NCBI RefSeq assembly: GCF_000308375.1
Contig: NZ_BAFQ01000298.1
Location: 54,000 to 117,999, forward strand
Direction of reading: 5' to 3'
Origin: Nocardia aobensis NBRC 100429
GTDB taxonomy: Bacteria; Actinomycetota; Actinomycetes; Mycobacteriales; Mycobacteriaceae
Length of the DNA stretch: 64,000 nt
The notes beneath the pieces were generated by a model, which was not told where the DNA came from, did not search any database, and saw only the letters and a list, made by a program, of their open reading frames with translations. The stretch's first letter is position 1; every line of letters starts with the position of its first letter. Both the position numbers and the translations under genes were made by a program. Of the stretch, positions 51,963 through 59,739 are shown in pieces.

Positions 51963-52286
51963 CTACGGCATCCAGAGGCGGGCACACGGCAATGGAGGCA
52001 GATCGGGATGAACTTGATCATCGATCACCACAAGGGAATCGGAACGGCGGCGCATCCGCGCGGCGAACGCCTCGGCTATTTCGCGAGGACACTGATAATC
52101 CACGGCGACATCCGAATGACTGAACCGCACCCGCACGCGGCATCGGCGCGAGTCGAGGACGTACCGCCCCAGCGCGACGAGGTGCCGCAATGCGGCGGCG
52201 CGGCGAGCGCACGGCGCACCGGACCAGTGCGCATGCTGCTGCATGATCCGGTGTGCCGCTTCCACCGTCATCCCGGTCGGCACCAT
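51963..52286 (-). CDS. Hypothetical small protein
   Basis: About 107 residues from ATG 52286 (AAGGTG 9 bases upstream). The sequence is compositionally protein-like, with TVEAAHRIMQQHAHWSGAPC, RRAAALRHLVALGRYVL and RMRRRSDSLVVIDDQ. I do not recognise a family. It ends 17 bases from operator site 7. It could be an unexpressed frame. Confidence 0.35.
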   Translation of the reverse strand: MVPTGMTVEAAHRIMQQHAHWSGAPCARRAAALRHLVALGRYVLDSRRCRVRVRFSHSDVAVDYQCPREIAEAFAARMRRRSDSLVVIDDQVHPDLPPLPCARLWMP

Positions 52287-52554
52287 GGCGCAATCACCTT
52301 GCAGGTCAGTCCGTTTCGGAAACCACGGCCACGGCGGTGCCACCGCGGCCGTCATCGCGGCTCCACACCGGCAATACCGAACAACACGAGTTCCAGCGTC
52401 TCGGATGGAAACCGATGCACAACAAGCCTCACTGGTCACTGCCTCCGTAACGATCCCTCGAACACTGCACAGCTGCGCGCAGCTTCCCGCGCAAGCACCG
52501 CCACCAGGGTATATACAATTAACGAAATACGTCAATCGTTCGTCGAGAGTCCGC

Positions 52555-52596
52555 TGACAAATGACGATTGACGTCAGTCGTCTAATGACGTAGCTT
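52555..52596 (+). promoter_or_regulatory. Promoter of the SDR-ferredoxin-P450 operon
   Basis: TGACAAAT (52555-52562), -35 TTGACG (52568-52573), 17-bp spacer, -10 TAGCTT (52591-52596). A second ACGTCAATCG half and the palindrome AACGAA-A-TACGTC (52521-52533) lie just upstream. Leader about 125 bases. No gene is supported between 52287 and 52726. Confidence 0.6.
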
Positions 52597-52726
52597 CGAG
52601 TGTGAGGCACAGCACTCCGAACCTCGGATGGTTACGCTCCGGCACTTCCGCTGCCGGCCCGCTGTCGCCTCCGTCAGGACCGGCCTCTCCGCGCCGGCCG
52701 CATCCTTCTGGAAATCGGAGTCCCCA

Positions 52727-53593
52727 ATGAAGCTCGAAGGCAAAGTCGCCGTCATCACCGGAGCCGGTTCCGGCTTCGGTCGTCAGTGTTCCCAGTTGTT
52801 CTCCGCCGAGGGCGCCCATATCGCGGTCGTCGACATCGACCCCGAGCGAGCCGCCGGAACGGTGGAACTCGTCGAGCAGCAGGGCGGTAAGGCCATCGCC
52901 ATCACCGCCGACGTCAGCGTCGAGCAGCAGGTGAACTCGGCCGTCGCAGCGGCCGTGGAACACTTCGGCAAGTTGGACATCATGTTCGCCAACGCGGGCG
53001 TCGTCTCACGCGGCGGAGTGCCGTCGGTGGCAGGCGGCGAGGAGATCGAATTCCAGGACCTGACCGACGCGGACTGGCAGCACGTGCTCGGCGTGAACCT
53101 CAGTGGCGTCGTCTACGCCGCGAAGGCGGCGGTGCCGTACCTGCGTGACAACGGCGGCGGCACGATTCTGGCGACCTCCTCGGCGGCGTCGCTGGTCGCC
53201 TACCACAACATCGCGATGTATTCGGCCACCAAGGCGGGCGTCAATGGTCTGGTCCGCGGCTTGAGCCTCGATCTCGGGAAATACGGCATTCGGGTCAATG
53301 CCATCTGCCCTACCCACGGCATGTCGCCGAACTTCCTGATGCCGCCGGGATCGCCGGTGGTCGGACAGTCCTACGAGCAGGTCGCGGGTCCGTGGGATCC
53401 GTCGATCTCCCCCATTCCGCTCAAGCTGAACCGGCCGCCGTCGTTGCTCGACAACGCCAAGGTGGCACTGTTCCTGGCCTCCGACGACTCGCAGTATCTG
53501 TCCGGTCTCGTGCTGCCCTCGACCGACGGCGGCACCCTCGCCCGCGTCGGCATGTGGTTCGCCGAGGACAAGGGTTCACCCGGAGATCTGTGA
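52727..53593 (+). CDS. Short-chain dehydrogenase/reductase, P450 operon
   Basis: 288 residues. MKLEGKVAVITGAGSGFGRQ, ANAGVVSRG, TSSAASLVAYHNIAMYSATK and NAICPTHGMSPNFLMPPGSP identify an SDR with a longer substrate loop. A C-terminal GLVLPSTDGGTLARVGMW follows. The start at 52727 is preferred because the 33 upstream codons are not protein-like. Its stop overlaps the ferredoxin start (TGATG). It likely oxidises the hydroxyl made by the P450. Confidence 0.9.
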   Translation: MKLEGKVAVITGAGSGFGRQCSQLFSAEGAHIAVVDIDPERAAGTVELVEQQGGKAIAITADVSVEQQVNSAVAAAVEHFGKLDIMFANAGVVSRGGVPSVAGGEEIEFQDLTDADWQHVLGVNLSGVVYAAKAAVPYLRDNGGGTILATSSAASLVAYHNIAMYSATKAGVNGLVRGLSLDLGKYGIRVNAICPTHGMSPNFLMPPGSPVVGQSYEQVAGPWDPSISPIPLKLNRPPSLLDNAKVALFLASDDSQYLSGLVLPSTDGGTLARVGMWFAEDKGSPGDL

Positions 53594-53829
53594 TGGCCGA
53601 TTCGCCCACTCACCTGGTCGTCGACCGGACAGCCTGCGCCGGCCACGGACTGTGTTACGCCACCGCGCCCGGACTACTGGACTCCGACGATTTCGGAAAT
53701 CCGGTCGTCCTCGGTGATCCGGTCCCGGTCGAGCAACTCGACTCCGCACATCGCGCGACAGCCGCATGTCCCGAACGCGCACTGACGCTTACGAGCGCCC
53801 TTCCCCTATCCGAGGAATCACCGCTATGA
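53593..53829 (+). CDS. [3Fe-4S] ferredoxin, P450 partner
   Basis: 78 residues. Cluster ligands are in CAGHGLC (about residues 15-21) and CPERAL near the C-terminus, the C-x5-C ... C-P pattern of actinobacterial P450 ferredoxins. The gene overlaps the SDR stop (TGATG) and the P450 start (ATGA). It carries electrons from an FprA-type reductase, for example the one at 48.1-49.7 kb, to the P450. Confidence 0.9.
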   Translation: MADSPTHLVVDRTACAGHGLCYATAPGLLDSDDFGNPVVLGDPVPVEQLDSAHRATAACPERALTLTSALPLSEESPL

Positions 53830-55058
53830 CCACCACCGCAGAGGTTTCCGCCGATCTGGTCGTGGATTTCGACATCTACGACCAGTCGCTGGCATTCCCC
53901 GAAGACACCGTGCAGGCCCGAGTCGCAGAACTCGCAAGCCGGGGGCCGGTCGTCTATTCCACCGCTCACGGCGGGCACTGGATCGTCACCCGATACCAGG
54001 AGATTCACGAGGTTCTGCGTGACCCCGAAACATTCTCCAGCCATCCGAACAATCTCACGACCACCACCGCGGGTTTCGGCAAATTCATTCCGCTCGAACT
54101 CGATCCGCCGGAACACACCGGCTATCGGCTCGCCCTGCAGCCGTTGTTCAGCCCGAATCGCATGAAAGCGCTCGAGGACGATATCCGGGCCGTCGTCAAC
54201 GAGTTGATCGACGGATTCGCGGCCGCGGGCACATCGGAATTCATCGCCGACTTCGCCCACGAATTGCCCACCCGGGTCTTTCTGTCCCTGATGGACTGGC
54301 CACTGGCGGACGCTCCCATGTTCACCCACGCCACCGATGTTCTGCTCACCGGAATCCCCGGCGCGACAGAGGAAGAGTCCAACCAGGCCCGTGGTGAAGC
54401 GGCGTTCAAGATGCTGGCCTACTTCCAGAACATCATCGATGACCGCAAGGCCAACCCGCGCGACGACATCACCTCACAGATCATCCACACCGAGGTCGCG
54501 CTCGAAGACGGCACTCGCCTGCTCACCGACGAAGAACTCAATCGGATGTTCTTCCTGCTGCTCATCGCCGGACTGCACACCGTGCAGGGCTCGCTGGCCT
54601 GGAGCATCATCCATCTGTCGCACAATCCGGAGCAACGCGCGCAGCTGATCGCCGACGAGAGCTTGATCCCCTCCGCGGTCGAGGAGATATTGCGCATCGA
54701 GGCCGCCGTCGTGCCCGGCCGGCGAGCCACCCGGACCACGCAGCTGGGCGGCGTCACGATCGCCGAGGGCGATCAGCTCATCCTGATGCTCTGCTCGGCG
54801 AACCGGGATTCCGGCGAATTCGAGGATCCGGAAGCCCTGCTCCTGGACCGCACGCCCAACCGGCACCTGTCGTTCGGCGCCGGCGCACATCGATGCCTCG
54901 GTTCCCACCTCGCGCGTATCGAACTTCGGCTGGCGTTGGAGGAAATCCACCGGCGCATACCGGATTACGCCCTCGTCGAAGGTGATCCGCCCGTCATGCA
55001 CGCCAGTCAGGTGCGTGGTTGCGCGCGCCTACCCATCACCTTCACACCGAACAAGTGA
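53826..55058 (+). CDS. Cytochrome P450 (unusual I-helix His)
   Basis: 410 residues. The haem-binding loop FGAGAHRCLGSHLARIELR and the K-helix EEILRIEA with the ExxR pair are intact. The I-helix reads LLIAGLHTVQGSLAW; the usual acid-alcohol pair (Asp/Glu-Thr) is His-Thr here. N-terminal residues show no membrane anchor, as in soluble bacterial P450s. The start at 53826 overlaps the ferredoxin stop. It probably hydroxylates an island substrate. Confidence 0.92.
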   Translation: MTTTAEVSADLVVDFDIYDQSLAFPEDTVQARVAELASRGPVVYSTAHGGHWIVTRYQEIHEVLRDPETFSSHPNNLTTTTAGFGKFIPLELDPPEHTGYRLALQPLFSPNRMKALEDDIRAVVNELIDGFAAAGTSEFIADFAHELPTRVFLSLMDWPLADAPMFTHATDVLLTGIPGATEEESNQARGEAAFKMLAYFQNIIDDRKANPRDDITSQIIHTEVALEDGTRLLTDEELNRMFFLLLIAGLHTVQGSLAWSIIHLSHNPEQRAQLIADESLIPSAVEEILRIEAAVVPGRRATRTTQLGGVTIAEGDQLILMLCSANRDSGEFEDPEALLLDRTPNRHLSFGAGAHRCLGSHLARIELRLALEEIHRRIPDYALVEGDPPVMHASQVRGCARLPITFTPNK

Positions 55059-55063
55059 GCAAC

Positions 55064-55096
55064 CGAGTGAGGGCCGCGCCGCGCGGCCCTCACTCG
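55064..55096. terminator. Hairpin terminator after the P450 operon
   Basis: CGAGTGAGGGCCGCG / CGCGGCCCTCACTCG, a 15-bp stem with a 3-base tip, starting about 6 bases after the P450 stop. Confidence 0.75.
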
Positions 55097-55282
55097 TCTC
55101 ACCGACATCGAATCGGGGTAACGGCCGATGTGAGAGTCCTCACCGGACCTCCCGTCGACGCGCATGCGGAGGCGACCGATCTACGCTGGTCATGGTCTTC
55201 CAGACACGTTCGGGCGCAATGCTTTTCGCTATTCCCGGCACCGTCGGCCTGTCGGACGGATAGCGACGGCTTCGAACGAACA

Positions 55283-55300
55283 ACAAATAACGAGTATTGT
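55283..55300. promoter_or_regulatory. AT-rich inverted-repeat-like site before a TetR gene
   Basis: ACAAATAACGAGTATTGT, with imperfect ACAA...TTGT arms, 62 bases upstream of the TetR start. It recalls ACAATCATTGT near the related TetR at 32.15 kb. Nothing else is recognised between 55097 and 55361. Confidence 0.3.
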
Positions 55301-55361
55301 CCATGGTGTCATCGGCTGTGCAAACACACGCAGAAATTCCCATGGAGGGCAGGACCAGAGA

Positions 55362-55973
55362 ATGGCTCGACGTAACAGCAACGTCCTGAGCGGGGACGTC
55401 GAAGAGGCGCGCGGGCAGATCCTCGAAGCCGCACAATCGACCTTCCTGCATTTCGGCGTCGCCAAAACCACAATGGACGACATCGCCAAAGCCGCGGGCG
55501 TATCCCGCCCGACCATCTATCGCTACTTCCGCGACCGCGACACCCTCATCGCGGAACTCATCCGGCTACGGTCACGCAAGCTCTTCGTCAAAGGAACGAA
55601 ATACGTCCTGGAACGTGAGCACTTCCGCGACCAAATCGTGGACGGCTTGATATTCCTGGTCGACCGCGGCCGGAAAGACCCGCTCATCCGATTGATCGTC
55701 AGCCCGGAACACATGGACCTGGCCGCCGCCGTCGTCGGCACCTCCCGGCTGGCCAGCGACCTGACCCTCGAGATGTGGGGCCCCATCCTCGACCGCGCCC
55801 GCGAAACCGGCGAACTGCGCCAGGACATCACCAACGAAGAAGCGTGCGAGTGGCTGGCGTTGGTGCAACTGATCCTGGTCGGCCGTCTCGACTTCGAAGA
55901 CCCCGACGACCCCGCGCATCGGCGGCTGCTCGAAACATTCATGCTGCCGGCATTCCTGGCACCGGGAGCCTGA
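55362..55973 (+). CDS. TetR-family repressor at the right end of the island
   Basis: 203 residues. HTH TTMDDIAKAAGVSRPTIYRYF (about 37-57) and a C-terminal helical domain with DPLIRLIVSPEHMDLAAAVV. Closely related in layout to the TetR at 32.15 kb. ATG 55362 with AGGA 8 bases upstream is preferred over a start at 55164. It follows the P450 operon on the same strand but after a terminator. Confidence 0.85.
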   Translation: MARRNSNVLSGDVEEARGQILEAAQSTFLHFGVAKTTMDDIAKAAGVSRPTIYRYFRDRDTLIAELIRLRSRKLFVKGTKYVLEREHFRDQIVDGLIFLVDRGRKDPLIRLIVSPEHMDLAAAVVGTSRLASDLTLEMWGPILDRARETGELRQDITNEEACEWLALVQLILVGRLDFEDPDDPAHRRLLETFMLPAFLAPGA

Positions 55974-56082
55974 GCCGGCGCGACGAACAGGCTGAAACCT
56001 TCGTCGGCGTCTCCCCTGGGCACACGATCATTGCAGTCGCCTTCATACGAAAATTCGCTCCGTCGTGAACGGGCGCGCCGGT

Positions 56083-56120
56083 CCCAGACAGTTTGGAACC
56101 AGTGATCTCTCGCGCGAGGA
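56083..56120 (-). other. tRNA T-arm/anticodon-arm-like fragment, copy C
   Basis: Plus-strand CAGTTTGGAACCAGTGATC followed by TCTCGCGCGAGG, related to copies at 2171 and 6347. Antisense of a tRNA 3' half in pattern, but degenerate. Confidence 0.3.
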
Positions 56121-56164
56121 TCCTGGCAGGCACACTGGCCGCTCGGCGTGCGGAGGAGGATTAC

Positions 56165-56500
56165 GTGGCGAAGAAGGTCATCGTCGAACTGATCGACGAC
56201 TTCGACGGCAAGTCGAAAGCCGAAGAGACAGTCCCGTTCAGCATCGATGGCGTCGAGTACGAGAGCGATCTGTCGAACAAGAACGCCCGCAAATTGCGTA
56301 GCGCGTTGGAGGAGTGGACTGCTGCGGCCCGCAAGGTTGGCCGGATTTCCCGTGCCAGGGCCAAGCACACGACGCGTACCGCAACCGGCAAGCAGCAAAC
56401 TGGCGCGATCCGCGAATGGGCAAAGAACAACGGCTACAACGTATCCAGCCGCGGGCGGATTCAGGCCGACATCATCGAGGCATACAACCAGGCAGGCTAG
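56165..56500 (+). CDS. lsr2: Lsr2 nucleoid-associated silencer
   Basis: 111 residues. The N-terminal dimerisation domain has KKVIVELIDDFDGKSKAEET, then GVEYESDLSNKNARKLRSAL and a basic linker. The C-terminal DNA-binding domain has AIREWAKNNGYNVSSRGRIQ; its RGR inserts into the minor groove of AT-rich DNA. Start GTG 56165, with GGAGGAGGA 4 bases upstream. It is 106 bases before an integrase gene, which suggests an element-borne silencer paralogue rather than the housekeeping copy (inference). Confidence 0.92.
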   Translation: MAKKVIVELIDDFDGKSKAEETVPFSIDGVEYESDLSNKNARKLRSALEEWTAAARKVGRISRARAKHTTRTATGKQQTGAIREWAKNNGYNVSSRGRIQADIIEAYNQAG

Positions 56501-56606
56501 ACCGACTCAGACGAGCCCAGCCCGTTACCCGACTGAAGCACCACCGGTCGGCCCGTGCCGACTGACACAGCTGGCTCCATCGGGCGAGACCGGGAGCGTG
56601 GCTGCG

Positions 56607-57650
56607 ATGCATCCAGCAACAAGACGCTTTCAAGGTTTCTCCGACCTCGAGGCCGATACCGCCTACACCGAAGGCAACGTCGAGGACTATCGGCGCGAGA
56701 TCTACGTCTCGACCGACAAACGCGCGGATCCCACGACGATCAAAATCGAGAATTCCGTGGGCAATCTGCAGGTATGGCAGGCCACCACCGGTGAGCTGGA
56801 TCGCCATCTCAAGCGCCTCGTCGGACTGGGCAAGCGACGTAAAGCCAAGCAGCACAAGATCATTCTTCGTGCGATGATGCAAATCGCGGTGCGTCACGGC
56901 GCCATCGACACCAACCCGGTCGACGGCGTGAGCGCGTTCACCCGGCGCGCCACTCGCGCCCGCGGAAAGGTCGCCGACCACGACACGTTGCCCGCCTTCC
57001 GCGAACAGGTACGGGCATGGGCACGCGGCGAAGAGATACCCGGCACCCCCGCCTATAGCTGCGGTCCGCCGCGCGACTGGTCGGTGGTGTGGGTGGTGGA
57101 TCTGATCTGCGGCACCGGCCTGCGTCCGCACGAGGTTTTCGCCGTTCGCCTGGACGACATCGATCTCGATGCGCCTATTCCTTACCTCGACGTCACCGGA
57201 CCGCTGGTCGAAGTGAAAGGAGCGGGCACGGGAGGGTGGGTGCGCCAGCCGTTCCCCAAGTCGGTGCACGGCTGGCGCAGGATGCTGCTGCCGGAGCATT
57301 CGGTGCAGGCGTGCCGTGAGGCGATGAAGGACCTCGAGGTGACCGGCCAGCCCAACCCGCACCGCGTGCTGTTCCCAGCCCGCAACGGCTCGCTGCGCAA
57401 TCCGAACAATTTCGGTCGACTGTGGCGGGCCGCACGCGGGGACAACTACGCATGGGTGACACCACGGACCTTCCGCCGGGTGGTCGCCACGGTCATCGAC
57501 AACGCCTACGGCGACCCCGAACGCGCCGCGCGACAGCTCGGCAACACCGAAGCCGTGGCCAAAGCCCACTACATCGACATTCCAGACACCGCGCCCGACA
57601 ATCGGGAGGTCCTCGAGCAGTGGGCCCGCGGTGCAGACCCGAAAACGTGA
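56607..57650 (+). CDS. Tyrosine recombinase (phage-type integrase)
   Basis: 347 residues from ATG 56607. A core-binding domain (about 35-115, ending DTNPVDGVSAFTRRATR) precedes the catalytic domain with R173 in GTGLRPHEV, the box TPRTFRRVVATVIDNAYGDPERAARQLG, and the nucleophile Tyr322 in AKAHYID. The RTFRR form of the H-x-x-R box is usual in actinobacterial integrases. Some N-terminal arm-binding sequence may be missing. The gene ends 47 bases before a direct repeat containing a tRNA-Pro 3' half, the expected attachment site. Confidence 0.88.
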   Translation: MHPATRRFQGFSDLEADTAYTEGNVEDYRREIYVSTDKRADPTTIKIENSVGNLQVWQATTGELDRHLKRLVGLGKRRKAKQHKIILRAMMQIAVRHGAIDTNPVDGVSAFTRRATRARGKVADHDTLPAFREQVRAWARGEEIPGTPAYSCGPPRDWSVVWVVDLICGTGLRPHEVFAVRLDDIDLDAPIPYLDVTGPLVEVKGAGTGGWVRQPFPKSVHGWRRMLLPEHSVQACREAMKDLEVTGQPNPHRVLFPARNGSLRNPNNFGRLWRAARGDNYAWVTPRTFRRVVATVIDNAYGDPERAARQLGNTEAVAKAHYIDIPDTAPDNREVLEQWARGADPKT

Positions 57651-57696
57651 GATTTCTGTGAGATCGGATCGAATCCCGGGTCTATCTCGACCAACG

Positions 57697-57730
57697 AAAA
57701 ATCCCCTCCGACCTGGTCGGAGGGGATTTT
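57697..57730. terminator. Symmetric hairpin terminator with A and T tracts
   Basis: AAAATCCCCTCCGACC / GGTCGGAGGGGATTTT works in both directions: after the integrase (plus) and after the tRNA-Pro 3' half (minus). A near-identical hairpin is at 61633-61667. Confidence 0.85.
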
Positions 57731-57778
57731 CTCGGTCGGGCTGACAGGATTTGAACCTGCGACCACTTGACCCCCAGG
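57697..57778 (-). repeat. Attachment-site direct repeat with tRNA-Pro(GGG) 3' half, copy 1
   Basis: 82 bp: hairpin plus the minus-strand 3' half of tRNA-Pro. On the minus strand it reads CTGGGGG (anticodon loop), TCAAG, TGGTC, GCAGG-TTCAAAT-CCTGT (T-arm) and CAGCCCGA (acceptor). The 5' half of the tRNA is absent. It matches 61633-61715 except for one base. Confidence 0.85.
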
Positions 57779-57914
57779 TCGGCTGGGTGGTCAAAGTGGC
57801 AGGTAGGCAGGCATTTTCAGTTTTGCGCTGGCTGGCAGTGACCAGCCGGTTGTTCGCCATCGTTTACAGCGTGTGGTCCCGCTCTGGTCGAGCTCTGCGT
57901 TAACGTTCGGGCTT

Positions 57915-58928
57915 GTGAAAGCTACAGTGGCCCTCGTTGTTTCCGCATCAGTTGCCGCCTGCGGATTTGGCGTCGCTGCACTCAATCGCCAGCTGCATTG
58001 GGGGATCGAGTGGGGGCCGCTCGGTAGCTGGATGAGTGCGTTCCTCTCGGCCGTCGCTGTAAGTGTCGCCCTCTGGGTGGCGTTGGAAAACGATTCAGAG
58101 AGAAAGCGGGAACGCCGGGAGAAGAAGGAGCGCGCGGCAAGGAGGGCACGAAGGATCCACTTCTCCGTGGCCGCCGCCGGCGAAGATGGTTTCATCTGGC
58201 GGCTGAATGTCCGAAACCACGATGATCGGCCGATCTACGATCTACGCTTCGAGCCAGGCTGGGTTGTGGACTGGCCGAATCAAGCCGCATACGCAGATGT
58301 AAAAGTGAACTTCCAGCCGCCAACACGCATGATTGCAGCGGGTGGTGAGTGGCGCTCCGACGTCCTCAACGTGACGGTGCGTCATCTGCCCATCGCGAAT
58401 TTGAATGGCACCTTGTACCTGCCTGCGGCGACATTCGAGGACGACGACGGCTACGTGTTCTGTTGGCACAACGATCCGATAGAGACCATCGTTGCGCAGG
58501 GGCGGATCACCGGAACATGGATCCTTCAAGATGAGTGCGGCGCATACCCTGCTGACCAGCCAGCGTTCACTACCGCTCGTAGACTGCGAGAGAATTCCCG
58601 CCCTTCTGGAAGCGCGACCAAGCAGGAAGCCGATGGGCACCTTGAACGCAGCGGCCCGTTCCGATTTGATGGGCAAGTGGATGATTCGGAGCTTCAAGGA
58701 GATTCGTCGTCACGATTGTCAGCGCTGAATGCTCTATACAGCGTTGCGGCGCAGCGGGAATTCGCAGTCCAAGCGGGGACGGTCGCGGTCTACACCGTTG
58801 CCTTCGCTTTCGCTGGAGGCATGATCGCCGCCGTCGCCGGTCATCCAGATATATTCCGCGGATCCCGCGTTGCCGTTACCAATCTGGGCGCTGCTGCTCC
58901 TGGTTGTGGTCCTCGGCAGAACAGCTGA
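57915..58928 (+). CDS. Membrane protein of unknown function
   Basis: About 337 residues from GTG 57915. Two N-terminal transmembrane helices (VALVVSASVAACGFGVAAL and SAFLSAVAVSVALWVAL) are followed by a very basic, charged coiled segment (SERKRERREKKERAARRARR) and a soluble beta-rich domain with HDDRPIYDLRFEPGW. A hydrophobic segment lies near the C-terminus (AVYTVAFAFAGGMIAAVAG). Codon use is less GC-extreme than the island genes. Not recognised. Cargo between the two attachment repeats. Confidence 0.6.
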   Translation: MKATVALVVSASVAACGFGVAALNRQLHWGIEWGPLGSWMSAFLSAVAVSVALWVALENDSERKRERREKKERAARRARRIHFSVAAAGEDGFIWRLNVRNHDDRPIYDLRFEPGWVVDWPNQAAYADVKVNFQPPTRMIAAGGEWRSDVLNVTVRHLPIANLNGTLYLPAATFEDDDGYVFCWHNDPIETIVAQGRITGTWILQDECGAYPADQPAFTTARRLRENSRPSGSATKQEADGHLERSGPFRFDGQVDDSELQGDSSSRLSALNALYSVAAQREFAVQAGTVAVYTVAFAFAGGMIAAVAGHPDIFRGSRVAVTNLGAAAPGCGPRQNS

Positions 58929-59277
58929 ACCAAACCGACGAGTTGCCCGCAATCTACAGTCCAGGCTCGACGCGATCGCGGGACTCGATCGTCGGGCGGT
59001 TGAGGATCGTGCCAAGGACCCTGCTTGGCCAGTAGTTGTCGCAGCTGCCTTCGCCGTGCTGAGCCCATTCGCGGTACTGGTCGTGATGACGATCTACTGC
59101 CTAGTGCGCGCTGCATCATCGGGGTGGGGATGGCTCTTATGGGCCGTGTTGTATTTCGCCTTCTTTCTCGTGTGGTGCGTTGCCAGTCGTAGCACTCGCT
59201 TTAGCGAAGGATTCATGCAGAGAGGATCGGGAGGAGCCTCCGCCGAAGAAGGCGACGCGAGCCCATCCGCCGAGTAG
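58870..59277 (+). CDS. Small membrane protein overlapping the previous gene
   Basis: About 135 residues. The frame opens with a possible TTG at 58870, within the end of the previous gene. Hydrophobic segments IWALLLLVVVLG, VVVAAAFAVLSPFAVLVVMTI and LLWAVLYFAFFLVWCVA indicate three membrane helices. The overlap may mark a translational coupling, or a frameshift that split a longer protein. Function unknown. Confidence 0.5.
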   Translation: MPLPIWALLLLVVVLGRTAEPNRRVARNLQSRLDAIAGLDRRAVEDRAKDPAWPVVVAAAFAVLSPFAVLVVMTIYCLVRAASSGWGWLLWAVLYFAFFLVWCVASRSTRFSEGFMQRGSGGASAEEGDASPSAE

Positions 59278-59739
59278 CGCGCTGACAATGCGTGTTTGAC
59301 TGCGGAAGGCTAGGTCGGGGACGGCAGGCGTCGTGCCCAGCATTGCCTCGTTGATAAAAGTGGCTGGAGAGCAAATGTCTGCGTTCTGCCACCTCGCCAA
59401 ACCGGCGCCGCTCGGCGGCGCGCCAGCGCCGCCCTTGACGATCCACCTTCCCTCGCGCTACCGGATTGGCCCGCTCTCACTGTGCTGGCTGACGCCTTGG
59501 TCGCGCGCTCTGGCCGGTCAGGTCCGTGCGCACCCCGAGGGTTACCTCTTCCGCGCCTCGCAGAAGACCCGAATCAACACCCGGGAGGGACTCGCCACCG
59601 CCCTCGCCCCGTCGCCCGCGCCGTCGGCGAGTCAACCTTCACACCGACATGGCGGATCGAAAACGACCGGGCGACCGCTCCCGGCTGAACCTGCTCATGT
59701 CGAACACTACTTCGCCGACCGGACGCCGGAACAACGCTG
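59278..59739. other. Gene-free stretch carrying a diverged repeat
   Basis: No recognisable protein. Bases about 59319-59412 resemble 63818-63912 (shared GTGGC, GTTCT-CCACSTCGCCA and GCGGCGCCG blocks). Open frames on both strands look non-coding. Confidence 0.45.
59319..59412. repeat. Diverged repeat, copy 1 (copy 2 at 63818-63912)
   Basis: The two copies keep about three quarters of positions by eye over some 90 bases. On the minus strand both can be read as a short peptide of the form GxVxERxxxLSxHFxQR. Identity is unknown; it may be a degraded repeat-family gene end. Confidence 0.4.

Noticed and set aside
8883..52726. KstR/KstR2-type steroid operators
   Set aside because: The palindromes seen (CTnnnG-S-CnnTAG) do not match the AACGTGTT-type KstR core as I know it, so classical cholesterol regulation is not supported.
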